Shown here piece after piece: positions 7,478 through 15,586 of a DNA stretch of 37,270 nt. How positions within the stretch are numbered: position 1 is the first letter of the stretch; every line of letters starts with the position of its first letter. The notes below the pieces were generated by a model. That model saw only the letters and a program-made list of their open reading frames with translations, made no database searches and was not told the DNA's origin. The position numbers and the translations under genes were made by a program. The stretch covers positions 1 to 37,270 of the IMG/VR virus record IMGVR_UViG_3300046467_001557. The stretch is one strand, 5' to 3'. Source of the DNA: a virus.

Positions 7478-9427
7478 TTAGAGGTTCCATAGTGGATAAG
7501 CGGGATCAGTGTTTCCTTTATCGGTTACATATAGATTGGCCCAACGGTTAGCGCCGCTGAAGCCCCTATAGTCTGCGAATAGTGCGCCTCCTGCCCAGCT
7601 AGACGCTACCCCGGTTCCAATTTTTTGAGCCACGCTGTAACTCCTGGCCTCCCCGTACTTCTTGAGCCATACCGAGGTACTCCAGGCGACGTTGGGGACA
7701 GACGGCGTGGTGAACGGCCATGGGTTTCCAGGTATAATTATGGCTGCCCTGGTGCCTTTAGTCACGTATACTGCGGCGGCTTTCTTTTGCGAAGATGTCC
7801 CGCCAAGGCTAGACGCATCTCTTAATACAGGGTCACGGCATGGAGAGAATGAGTAGTCGGAAACCTTCCCACCCGCTAGGGTTAGCGCCACCCCCATCAT
7901 GGGATATGTATTTTGAGATTGTATGCGTATATTGGCATTAGTATTGTTTACTTTGTTTTTTATTGCAGAGAATAGGTTAGTTCCGTTTGTGTTGCCCCCC
8001 ATATAAGTCGCCAATGCATCGCACTCGATTGCCGTGGTCAGAGAGGTTTTCAAGGATGACGACATATTGGCATATGAAACTCCATCCCCATCGTTATACA
8101 GCTCTCTAACCTCTTCGGCTGATATGGCTCTCCCCCATACTGCCGCCTGATCTATTAATCCGTTCCAGCACCAATCGTTCTGGTACGTAGACGCGTACAG
8201 AGCTCCAATCTGCGATTGATTGTGTTCTGCACCACTGTCCATCAAGGATATGACGGCAGTGGCTATTCCGTTTACGTAAAGCGCTGCGGTATTGTCTAGT
8301 CTGACTAGCGTCAGGCAAAACCATTGGTCTAGTCCGAATGCTGAATAAGGCCCCGTAGACGCCCGAACGCTAGCGCAAGGAGTCCCCGGAGTTCTATCGT
8401 AAAAGAAAGTAGAATTCAATGTTCCTACAATCGCATCACTACAGGTTCCATCGTTGGAAACGTTTGAAGTGTCCCCCTCGTCAACCACGGGAACTGTATA
8501 ATTAGGCCCTCCGGGGAGGCTATCGGCATCCGGTGGGGTTCTCCCGATGTTCGACCAACTGTCGCAGTCTCCGCTTTGGCACCCCGGCAGCTCGACAGTT
8601 ACGGTTGCTTGAAAGTAGGTGTCTACTGATTTGTTATTCGAGGTTCCTGTTACTGTTATAGTGGCGGCCCCTATATTGGCGACATTAGTAGTGGGGCTAA
8701 CTGTTAATACATCCCCATTGACACTTACTGTCACCTTGCTCGTGTCGCTCGACACCGCCGTTTTTATGATGGTATCGCCATCTACGTCGCTAAATGTATT
8801 GGATAAATCATATTCTACATCAGGAGCATCTACATAGGTAGCTAAATTTGATATTGGATTTACTACCACGGGCGCATTATCATCAAACACCGTAACATTA
8901 AAAGAGTCCACTACGGAAAACCCATTTGCCGTTGCCGTTACCTCAACCTGGGCGGTCTGGTCGGTCGGAACAATCGCAGCAAAGGTTAGGTGGACATCAG
9001 TCCCCACCAGTGCCGCATTCACTACGTTGGCGTTACTGCTCAACACCGAATAGGTCAAACCGCCTCCAGGCCCGCTAAACACTGATGTAATCGAAATGTC
9101 TTGACTCGGAGCACCTTCGTAGACCGACAGGTCATCTATCGCATTGTCTATGACGGGTCCGGCGAGCACCTCGAATACACTAGTCGTACAAGGAGACAGT
9201 CCTGCTTCGTTTTTAGAAAAAGCCGCGTATCGCCATGTTCCGAGTTGAATGTTAACGTCCGTCCAGTAACCTTTTTCGGATGTAAAATTTGTGGTTTCAA
9301 AAAGGAGGTCGTTAGGAGTCACTAAAACATCCTCGCAACTTGTTCCATCTTTCTTTCTGTACAAAACTATAGAATTTACATTTGTTTTATTTACTGGGTT
9401 GTCCCATGCTATTAGTAAGTTTGGCAT
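7478..9427 (-). CDS. Tail adhesin-like protein with FnIII, Ig-like and LamG domains
   Basis: 649 residues with clear modular build. Residues 1-95 resemble a fibronectin type III domain (LLIAWDNP start, WRYAAFSKNEAG end). Residues about 95-190 and 190-285 look like two cadherin/Ig-type beta domains; the second contains FSDVDGDT, a calcium-loop-like segment. After a Gly/Asp/Pro-rich linker, residues about 360-455 have LamG (concanavalin-like) features: WFCLTLVR, LYVNGIA, WNGLIDQAAVWGRAISAEEV. The C-terminal 200 residues are unassigned. It most likely binds surface glycans from the tail, as a fibre or decoration. It starts 6 nt after the upstream tail gene stop and precedes the tape measure gene, so it belongs to the tail operon. 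Domain calls are by eye; the host ligand is unknown. Confidence 0.75.
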   Translation of the reverse strand: MPNLLIAWDNPVNKTNVNSIVLYRKKDGTSCEDVLVTPNDLLFETTNFTSEKGYWTDVNIQLGTWRYAAFSKNEAGLSPCTTSVFEVLAGPVIDNAIDDLSVYEGAPSQDISITSVFSGPGGGLTYSVLSSNANVVNAALVGTDVHLTFAAIVPTDQTAQVEVTATANGFSVVDSFNVTVFDDNAPVVVNPISNLATYVDAPDVEYDLSNTFSDVDGDTIIKTAVSSDTSKVTVSVNGDVLTVSPTTNVANIGAATITVTGTSNNKSVDTYFQATVTVELPGCQSGDCDSWSNIGRTPPDADSLPGGPNYTVPVVDEGDTSNVSNDGTCSDAIVGTLNSTFFYDRTPGTPCASVRASTGPYSAFGLDQWFCLTLVRLDNTAALYVNGIATAVISLMDSGAEHNQSQIGALYASTYQNDWCWNGLIDQAAVWGRAISAEEVRELYNDGDGVSYANMSSSLKTSLTTAIECDALATYMGGNTNGTNLFSAIKNKVNNTNANIRIQSQNTYPMMGVALTLAGGKVSDYSFSPCRDPVLRDASSLGGTSSQKKAAAVYVTKGTRAAIIIPGNPWPFTTPSVPNVAWSTSVWLKKYGEARSYSVAQKIGTGVASSWAGGALFADYRGFSGANRWANLYVTDKGNTDPAYPLWNL

Positions 9428-9433
9428 ATTGTT

Positions 9434-10834
9434 TCACCCAAGTGAGCCGCTCATGAAAAAACCATTTTGAGTACTTATTCCAAAACTAAACCGACAGTCG
9501 ACAGTAGCAAAAGACCCTACGGATTCATTTAATGAGTATCCGTCTAGTTTTGCATTATTCATAACAAACTTCAAAAAGGTGTCATGAGAGTTGGACGGTT
9601 GGCATGTAAAATCGCACTGATTATTTAAATCTATTTCTATCCTGTACTCCTCGTCATCGCAGAACAAATTTTTAAAATTACCAGTCTCAAAAGCGCTTGA
9701 AAGTATTGAGAACGATATCGTCCCCAATTGTGGAAATTTCATCTTTCTCCCGTAAACATGCGTTGACCCAAAGCCTTTCAGGTCCTCTCGGGCAAACGGT
9801 AGGGATATGTCAAAGTTCTGTATGTGGGCGGCCCCCTTAGTACAGGTGCCGGCGTTGTAGCCTGAAATTATTGGACCCCCAATGTTTAGGTTTTTTATTC
9901 TTACGTTAATCCCTCCTGGAGCTATCGCCAAAACTGGAGATTTGTAGATAGATGGGATAAATGATATGCCAGTACCGGGGTTGTCTATCATAGAGCCCGG
10001 TGTATTGGCTTGAAGATCTATTTCCTCATCGTTCTCTAACTGAATAAAGCTTTCCACTTGGGTTAGGATCTGACCATCTATTGCCTCTTCGCCTATTGGT
10101 GCTCCCGATATATCCGTACCTCCATCGGCTAGGTTTAGAGACGGGAAAGGGATGCCGTACGCCTTGTTATCCGACGCTTCAGAGTCCTGGAGCTCCATGC
10201 TGTCGTTATTCTGAAAATTTATTAATCCGCCGAGTTGATTCAGTAGGGATTGGAAGCCGGGCACTATGTTTGAAGACCCATCCGAGCCGGTTATCCAGCT
10301 GTGGCTATCAACGCAAGAATATAAGGTGTTGGAGGCCGCCATGGTGACAGATGCCTTGGCTACGTCCCCTACTCCTGCAGTTATGTTGTAATTGGTTACA
10401 AAGCAATTGCCTATCCCTATGACGTCTACCCCAGAGTATCCGTTAGCTCGATTTGCGTATCCAGTCAAATCAAAAGCTTCGTCTCCAATAACTAGGAATG
10501 CATTTTTGTCTTCTTTTATTCCCGAGTAAATGGTACCTGCCCCCAATCCTTGGCCTGCCCTTGCGATATTAAATCCAAGGATCTGTTCTTCGTGCCCATC
10601 GGTTAGGAGGTAATCTATATTTAAGGTAGTGGTGGCTTCCGACACTATTTTTCTTGCCAGAAAATCTTCGCTTCCTATCTGCGATACGTCTTCTCTTGCT
10701 ACGTCGACAGAGAGCTGGGCCGACTGAACTCTATTGAAGAAATTCAAGGCCTTTGATGTCGGGTTGGCGGCCGGTTGGTCACTCAGAAATAGACCTACTG
10801 AATTATATCTTATTACTTGACGCTTTTGGCCCAT
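9434..10834 (-). CDS. Tail-tube-like structural protein, paralog 2
   Basis: 466 residues, homologous along its length to the product of 10898-12349. The shared landmarks are an RxxVIxxxxxLFxS start, FxRVQxAxxxxxVxRxDVxQxG, a DYLLxDGxxExxLxF segment, G(A/S)AHIQ, a GST segment followed by a two-strand region, and the end TVD...GxxMSGS. The beta-rich composition, absence of membrane segments and place before an adhesin and the tape measure suggest a tail tube or tube-associated protein. Cysteine pairs near residues 380-400 are present in both paralogs. No Shine-Dalgarno is visible. A strong hairpin ends 7 nt before the ATG, so initiation may depend on the upstream gene or on RNA processing. The exact tail role is uncertain. 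Confidence 0.6.
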   Translation of the reverse strand: MGQKRQVIRYNSVGLFLSDQPAANPTSKALNFFNRVQSAQLSVDVAREDVSQIGSEDFLARKIVSEATTTLNIDYLLTDGHEEQILGFNIARAGQGLGAGTIYSGIKEDKNAFLVIGDEAFDLTGYANRANGYSGVDVIGIGNCFVTNYNITAGVGDVAKASVTMAASNTLYSCVDSHSWITGSDGSSNIVPGFQSLLNQLGGLINFQNNDSMELQDSEASDNKAYGIPFPSLNLADGGTDISGAPIGEEAIDGQILTQVESFIQLENDEEIDLQANTPGSMIDNPGTGISFIPSIYKSPVLAIAPGGINVRIKNLNIGGPIISGYNAGTCTKGAAHIQNFDISLPFAREDLKGFGSTHVYGRKMKFPQLGTISFSILSSAFETGNFKNLFCDDEEYRIEIDLNNQCDFTCQPSNSHDTFLKFVMNNAKLDGYSLNESVGSFATVDCRFSFGISTQNGFFMSGSLG

Positions 10835-10840
10835 ATATAT

Positions 10841-10874
10841 AAATACACCACAGCCCGAAGACTGTGGTGTATTT
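10841..10874 (-). terminator. Very stable intercistronic hairpin with UUCG loop
   Basis: In minus-strand RNA, AAATACACCACAGUC pairs with GGCUGUGGUGUAUUU around a UUCG tetraloop: about 15 pairs, one of them G-U. It lies between the two tail-tube-like genes, just after the stop at 10898 and 7 nt before the ATG at 10834. Only three U follow the stem, and these are themselves paired, so it is a weak intrinsic terminator at best. A processing or stability hairpin like the CUUCGG hairpins between T4 genes is an alternative. Confidence 0.7.
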
Positions 10875-10897
10875 TAATTAAGATTTATTTTTTTAGA

Positions 10898-12349
10898 TTA
10901 CTTGCGATACCCGAGATGGCCGGCAGCGGTAGGTGCATTTTCAGCTCCGGCAAGCCCCGTCCATGCGGGAGGGAATCCCTTGATGGCGGCCTGGCTAGAC
11001 TCGGACCCCGACATATAAATTCCGTTATTTGGATCGTCTGGTCCTCCCACCTGAGCGGTAAAGGTCAAGTCAACTGTTTTATTATCCCCTATCGTGCTAC
11101 TGAAGCTTTCCGACTCTAGTCTTGCCCCCTTGAAGATATAACGCATGGCGACACTTCCATCTTTTCCGTCGCAATCCGAGCAGTCGGGATCATAAAGAAT
11201 AATTTCCAATTCACTGGTTTCGCATCCGCATATCAGGTCGGTAAGCTTAGCTTCCTTCAAGTCCGAAAGTATTGCACTGATGGACAGGGTGGTATTGATG
11301 GGAACATCTAAGGATTTGGAGAACCCGAAAGTAGATCCAAGTCGCTGCAAGGTCGAACGACCCATGGGGACACTTATGGACGCTGATTGAATATGGGCGC
11401 TGCCTACCGCAGGGTCCCCAACTGATCCTGATACTTGTTTGGAGAGCAAGGAGGAATTGCTGAGATTGATTACGATATCCCCTGGGCGTAATGCCGACAC
11501 GTCGCCACATCCGCTGTAACCACTTTTGGACGCAGGCAAACTGTAAAGTCCAGTACAGCCAGAAGCCTTGGAGACGCCTTTTTGGCCACCGCTCCATGCG
11601 GAGCTAACCAGGTTTCCGTTCACCATGTCTATGGCGGGCAAGTCATTCCCGGTTTCCCCGAAGGCACTTTGTATGTTCATTCCTTCTACGGTGACGCTAG
11701 CAGTGGGGATTCCTCCTACTGAAAGATCTACGCTGTAGTCGGTGATATAACCGTTCCCTAGACCGATAACGGTCTTTTCTAAATTCTTTCCGGCTTCAGA
11801 CAAACTTACGTCGCCTCTTACTGCGTCGCGCGCTTCAGGAACTGTAAGTACGAAATAATTATTTCCAGCTTGGTACATCTCAGGAGAGAGGTGACCGCTG
11901 AAGGAGTTGGTTGTGCCGTCAGTAACAAATTCCAACATCCTTTCGTTCCGCCCGTCCACTAGGTAATAGCTAAAGTCAAGGTTTACCGTCGGACTATCAA
12001 TTACGATACTGTCAAGTCGAGCGAGTTGACCGAACTGATTGACGTCTTGTCGGTTTACGGTGAACCCGTAGTTAGCGGTCTGCACTCGCTTAAGTTGCTG
12101 AATGATAGTGCCGTGATTCCTTGCGTAAGTGGTTTCTGCGCCCGTAGGATTCCACTCGGGCCAAGCTGCTCCTACACTCCAGCCAACGGGCTGACCCTTG
12201 TTGTTTGTGGGGTAGGTTGATTGGGATACGTTGACGGGTGGGGTCATTAACCCCACAGCGTTCTGCCCGGTGTAATGATAGCCCGTGGCGTCCGGGCTGA
12301 TGAACAGCGCTTCTGATTGGTAAATTACTCGATTTCTGTGTACGGCCAT
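10898..12349 (-). CDS. Tail-tube-like structural protein, paralog 1
   Basis: 483 residues, beta-rich, without membrane segments. It shares landmarks with the product of 9434-10834: RNRVIYQSEALFIS at the start, RVQTANYGFTVNRQDVNQFG near residue 92, YYLVDGRNERMLEF near 130, GSAHIQSASISVPMG near 310, and NNGIYMSGS near the end. Relative to the paralog it has an extra segment of about 60 residues near the N-terminus (Tyr/Pro/Gly-rich) and a cysteine-rich loop ICGCETSE...DCSDCDG near 370. A good ribosome site (TAGGAGAT) lies 9 nt before the ATG, in contrast to the paralog. It is followed by a UUCG hairpin. This copy is the better candidate for the major tail tube protein; sheath or tube-initiator roles are not excluded. 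Confidence 0.6.
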   Translation of the reverse strand: MAVHRNRVIYQSEALFISPDATGYHYTGQNAVGLMTPPVNVSQSTYPTNNKGQPVGWSVGAAWPEWNPTGAETTYARNHGTIIQQLKRVQTANYGFTVNRQDVNQFGQLARLDSIVIDSPTVNLDFSYYLVDGRNERMLEFVTDGTTNSFSGHLSPEMYQAGNNYFVLTVPEARDAVRGDVSLSEAGKNLEKTVIGLGNGYITDYSVDLSVGGIPTASVTVEGMNIQSAFGETGNDLPAIDMVNGNLVSSAWSGGQKGVSKASGCTGLYSLPASKSGYSGCGDVSALRPGDIVINLSNSSLLSKQVSGSVGDPAVGSAHIQSASISVPMGRSTLQRLGSTFGFSKSLDVPINTTLSISAILSDLKEAKLTDLICGCETSELEIILYDPDCSDCDGKDGSVAMRYIFKGARLESESFSSTIGDNKTVDLTFTAQVGGPDDPNNGIYMSGSESSQAAIKGFPPAWTGLAGAENAPTAAGHLGYRK

Positions 12350-12424
12350 TTTTTTATCTCCTATATGAATAGATGGTGTTTAACATAAATTACATTGTAA
12401 AGTATGCTTTGGGAAATATTTTCT

Positions 12425-13339
12425 TCAAGTAGATCTCGGGAATCGGGCTTGGTTTACTTCGAAGTCGACAAAACCTAGGTATAGGTCGGGATTGGTGGTC
12501 TTTGTTAGTCGGTCGCTAATCTTTGATGAGTTCACGTCGTCAACGAACATCAATCTAGGTATTATTGCTGAGTTTCTTGCAGTTTCCGTATAGCTAAAAT
12601 AGCCCGTTTTTAAGTCCCCGTATTCGTCCAGTGGGTAGTCGTTATACCCAATATTCACCACCCCTGCGTTGAAGGAATCTGCGCATAACGCCATAACGCC
12701 ATCTAGTTGATATAGATTCTCCGCAAAGAATATTACCCTGTAATACATATGGGTCATATCTTCGCCCCCAAAAGCGAAGGGAGTATTGAGGGTTCTTTCC
12801 ATAGACGCAAAGGCCGCTGGAGCAACTTGCTCATAGGGCACGAGCCCAGTTCCCTTGCCGTAGGCCGGAGTAGTTCTGCTGTTGACGTTGTATTTGTTTT
12901 GTATTACTAAATTTTCTTCCGTATCGTCCGCTAAATAAATATTAATATCTTTTACGGAGAAAGATCCTGTTATTTTAAGGGAGTCGTATGTCGCCGGAAA
13001 AGAAGCTCCGCTTAGTAGTACGCGACCATTGTCGAAATCCATCTTAAGTCCGCTCTGACCTCTTTCGCAGAAGTTATAAGCTCCATCTCCCGTGTCAATG
13101 TATACGCCGCTAGGGATGGTGGCTCCAGCCACATCTCCGTCATAAACCCATTGCTTGTACTCACTGTTGTAAGATACTAGCCCATTCACTAGGTCGTCTG
13201 GGTATTGAGGTAGTCTTTCGTCTGGCTGATAGTAAAAATGTCCAGTCTTATTTGAGTAGGCCTCCCCTTTATAGCATAAGTGGTGGTCTAGCCATAAAGC
13301 AAAACTGGTGGTAGCTTGGTGTTGGAATTGCGGTTTCAT
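12425..13339 (-). CDS. Structural protein of unknown role in the neck/tail cluster
   Basis: 304 residues, rich in aromatic and acidic residues, with predicted beta strands and no membrane segment. It begins MKPQFQHQATTSFALWLDHH and includes a C-rich GAYNFCERG segment near residue 90. The family is not recognised. It starts 3 nt after the stop of the 210-residue gene and is followed by 75 nt and then the first tail-tube-like gene. Tight packing with neck genes argues for a virion or assembly role such as tail terminator, baseplate or completion protein, but nothing in the sequence decides between these. Confidence 0.6.
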   Translation of the reverse strand: MKPQFQHQATTSFALWLDHHLCYKGEAYSNKTGHFYYQPDERLPQYPDDLVNGLVSYNSEYKQWVYDGDVAGATIPSGVYIDTGDGAYNFCERGQSGLKMDFDNGRVLLSGASFPATYDSLKITGSFSVKDINIYLADDTEENLVIQNKYNVNSRTTPAYGKGTGLVPYEQVAPAAFASMERTLNTPFAFGGEDMTHMYYRVIFFAENLYQLDGVMALCADSFNAGVVNIGYNDYPLDEYGDLKTGYFSYTETARNSAIIPRLMFVDDVNSSKISDRLTKTTNPDLYLGFVDFEVNQARFPRST

Positions 13340-13342
13340 GTA

Positions 13343-13975
13343 TTAAGCTAAGCCGTTTTCTATTTTTAGAAATTTCTTGTTCCATTTGTTTATAAACGAA
13401 GATACGTAAGGTGAATTGCTGAATCCGCCCCCTCTCACTGAGCTGTGAGCCTGGATTCCTGCTCCAGACCTACTTTTTTCGCTAGGCTTATGTAAATATT
13501 GACCCAGACCGGAAAGGCCGCGCTCGATTCTTTGAGCCCAGCTAATCCCAGGCGCCCATGGAAGCGGCGTAACTGCGAAAATCTCTTGAGGGCTCGGTAG
13601 GGTTATGATCAATTTCATTTTTCCCCTGGTCGACAAATTGGTAAATCTATAAGTTGTCTGATCCAATAACACTACGATAGGGTCTATTGGGCTATCCCCT
13701 AACCCAAACCCTATAAATGAAAACAAATTCCCATACCCCCCTAAGGTTCCGCTTATATTCGAGGACCCGGGGCCTGCAAGGATTTCCCTAGTAACGCTTA
13801 AATTTAAAAAATCTTTTACCATTTCTTTTTTTGCTCTATCTATTTCCTTGACAACCAGTTGTCCGTTTCTAAGCTTTAGGCTTTTTTCTATAGCCGATTT
13901 GTTGTTTTTTTTAGCCAAGCTGGATTTCAATTCCCTGGAGAACTGGGCGGGATTAACTGTAAACTTTACCCTCAT
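13343..13975 (-). CDS. Neck or tail-completion protein candidate
   Basis: 210 residues. The N-terminal 70 residues are basic and helical (KSSLAKKNNKSAIEKSL). A middle segment GYGNLFSFIGFGLGDSPI is followed by strands VVLLDQTTYRF and KMKLIITLPS, then TPLPWAPGISWAQRIERGLSGLG. The C-terminal third is Ser/Gly-rich with a basic end. The FSFIGF...D-P-I and P-W-x-x-G-x-S-W-A signatures look like neck or minor tail proteins of long-tailed phages, though the exact family cannot be confirmed here. Its ATG overlaps the TAA of the 149-residue gene by one base (TAATG), indicating translational coupling. It is placed between connector-like and tail-tube-like genes. Confidence 0.55.
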   Translation of the reverse strand: MRVKFTVNPAQFSRELKSSLAKKNNKSAIEKSLKLRNGQLVVKEIDRAKKEMVKDFLNLSVTREILAGPGSSNISGTLGGYGNLFSFIGFGLGDSPIDPIVVLLDQTTYRFTNLSTRGKMKLIITLPSPQEIFAVTPLPWAPGISWAQRIERGLSGLGQYLHKPSEKSRSGAGIQAHSSVRGGGFSNSPYVSSFINKWNKKFLKIENGLA

Positions 13976-14424
13976 TAATCCGTAGGTCTCAGATAGTATG
14001 TATAAAATTTGGGTCGGAACAGCCCGTGAGGCCTAACATCTGTTACCTTAAAGAATAATCGCCCGTCTATTTCCACTCTTTTGGCGTTCTTGAAATAAGC
14101 GTACCCTTCGGGATCTAATTTTATCCGCACCTCTCCTATGTCATGTTGCACCTTGATCTGGCTATTCACCTCGGAGTCAAACATAACTTCTTTTTGTTTA
14201 TCCATGTACAGTACTCTGGCGGAAAGAGTCTTGAATTGGCTTTTTCTCACTATTTTACTAACCCCTTTTACGTTGTTGTACAAAAAGTTGAAATTAGGAT
14301 CCGTGCTTACTATTATTTTCTGAGACTCTTTGTACGCATATATCGTCCTAGCGAAAGTATCGTGCATATCCTGCATTACCGCTTCGTATACCGCTTTTTG
14401 GGCGGATGTTAAAAATGATGCCAT
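13975..14424 (-). CDS. Head-tail connector-like protein
   Basis: 149 residues. It opens with a helix (SAQKAVYEAVMQDMHDTFARTIYAYKES). The rest is strand-rich and ends RLFFKVTDVRPHGLFRPKFYTYYLRPTD. Small size, an alpha helix then beta barrel order, and first position in this gene group fit head-closure or connector proteins. It is the first gene transcribed leftwards after the plus-strand island and has its own putative late promoter 7-23 nt upstream of the ATG. Shine-Dalgarno pairing is poor (TATAGGGTT). The function is inferred from position and size. Confidence 0.5.
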   Translation of the reverse strand: MASFLTSAQKAVYEAVMQDMHDTFARTIYAYKESQKIIVSTDPNFNFLYNNVKGVSKIVRKSQFKTLSARVLYMDKQKEVMFDSEVNSQIKVQHDIGEVRIKLDPEGYAYFKNAKRVEIDGRLFFKVTDVRPHGLFRPKFYTYYLRPTD

Positions 14425-14430
14425 AACCCT

Positions 14431-14447
14431 ATATACACTTATTTATA
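14431..14447 (-). promoter_or_regulatory. Putative T4-type late promoter
   Basis: The minus strand reads TATAAATA followed by AGTGTATAT, ending 7 nt before the ATG at 14424. TATAAATA is identical to the T4 late promoter core. The following GTGTA segment recurs before the tape measure gene and before 16621 (plus strand). The very short leader implied would leave little room for a ribosome site. Confidence 0.55.
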
Positions 14448-14504
14448 ATACACTTATGGTTGAAAAAATAAATATTAAATTTACTATTGTTATAGGTATA
14501 AGGT

Positions 14505-14789
14505 ATGGACGCTAACTCGGCATTGGTTTATTCAAGCAATAAAAGCACTAAGGTGTTGTTTAAGTCTTTTTTGATATTAATCGAAGATTTAAATAAAGAT
14601 CATGTTATTAATTTTGGTAAATTGCGCAAGGCTTTACCGGAAGAGTATGGCTCGCTCATTGATCAAGCAGATTACTTTGACCAGCATAAACTACAGTACC
14701 TAAGGAAAAAGATACTGGACATGGGCAATGAAACTATTCGCAATCATGAGACTGAATTAGATAATTTTACTATAAGTTTTAGGTTTTAA
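14505..14789 (+). CDS. Hypothetical small protein, first gene of the plus-strand island
   Basis: 94 residues, no membrane segment or recognised motif. It is helical with charged patches (KILDMGNETIRNHETELDN) and a short hydrophobic run FKSFLILIEDL near residue 20. It starts 80 nt from the divergent 149-residue gene and is followed after 29 nt by the 254-residue gene, so it likely leads that transcription unit. Upstream bases TATAGGTATAAGGT include an AAGG that may serve as the ribosome site. The function is unknown. Confidence 0.6.
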   Translation: MDANSALVYSSNKSTKVLFKSFLILIEDLNKDHVINFGKLRKALPEEYGSLIDQADYFDQHKLQYLRKKILDMGNETIRNHETELDNFTISFRF

Positions 14790-14818
14790 ACATATTATAC
14801 AAGGAATAAGGATAAACA

Positions 14819-15583
14819 ATGGATAAAAAAATAATATATCAATTCGAGATCAAGAAAGAAGAAGAAGTAGAGGAGGAATCTACCCGCAATAAGAAAAACA
14901 AGGAGACGGGTCAGACTGAAAAAGTCACTACATCTAAAATAGTAACGAAGGAAATTCCTTACAAAATAAAGATCTACGAACCCTCTAGACGCCAGGTAGA
15001 GGACGCTGATATGGAGTTTAGCATTGAGATGAGTAAGTGCATAAAGAAAGGAATACTTACCAAGGCAATGCTTGCTAAGAAATATAGTGATAGCGGCGGC
15101 CTTCTTACCGAGGAGGACTCCAGGGACCTTATTCGCCTCTATAAGGAGCTTGCGGAACTTCAAAACGATCTAGGACGCATAATGTCAAAAAAGAAGAAAA
15201 GCCCTGAGGAAAAGGAAAAGGAGGGAGACCTTACTGAAAGGTTTGCCGAGACCCGCAAAAAAATCGTAGATCTTGAAACGACTTATCAAAACGTCTTTAA
15301 TCATACGGCCGACACTAAAGCCCAGAACAAGACCGTAATGTGGTACCTGCTGAATCTTTCTCACGTTGAAGCTCCGAGTGGAACCGAAGAGGCTCTTTTC
15401 CCGGGGGACACACCCGAGATCAAAGAGGAGTCTTATTATGAAAAGGATGAGAGCGGTGATGAAATATACGAGCTGGCCCGAGAAAAACTTATGACCTTTA
15501 TCAGTTTTTGGTATTTTAGCCAAAATGCATCCCTGGAAGATTTCGAGAAACTCGAAAAAGACATCGACTCCGGAGATCTATGA
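14819..15583 (+). CDS. Charged helical protein, candidate tail assembly chaperone (upstream part)
   Basis: 254 residues, very rich in Lys and Glu (EIKKEEEVEEEST and KKKKSPEEKEKEGDL), mostly helical, with aromatic patches near the end (FISFWYFSQNAS). A strong ribosome site (AAGGAATAAGGAT) precedes the ATG. It ends at UGA 15581-15583. The next ORF continues in the same frame two codons later from a GTG start. A pair of adjacent helical ORFs joined by recoding or coupling, near the tape measure gene set, recalls the tail assembly chaperones of long-tailed phages. That comparison is contextual; no family signature was recognised. Confidence 0.6.
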   Translation: MDKKIIYQFEIKKEEEVEEESTRNKKNKETGQTEKVTTSKIVTKEIPYKIKIYEPSRRQVEDADMEFSIEMSKCIKKGILTKAMLAKKYSDSGGLLTEEDSRDLIRLYKELAELQNDLGRIMSKKKKSPEEKEKEGDLTERFAETRKKIVDLETTYQNVFNHTADTKAQNKTVMWYLLNLSHVEAPSGTEEALFPGDTPEIKEESYYEKDESGDEIYELAREKLMTFISFWYFSQNASLEDFEKLEKDIDSGDL

Positions 15584-15586
15584 TGG

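Noticed and set aside
132-7481. Many plus-strand open frames of 70-340 residues
   Set aside because: All lie opposite the uninterrupted minus-strand tape measure frame, have Ser/Pro/Leu-rich compositions typical of antisense frames, and lack ribosome sites.
8106-8324. 72-codon minus-strand frame inside the adhesin gene
   Set aside because: Same strand, different frame, inside a well-supported domain region; no ribosome site.
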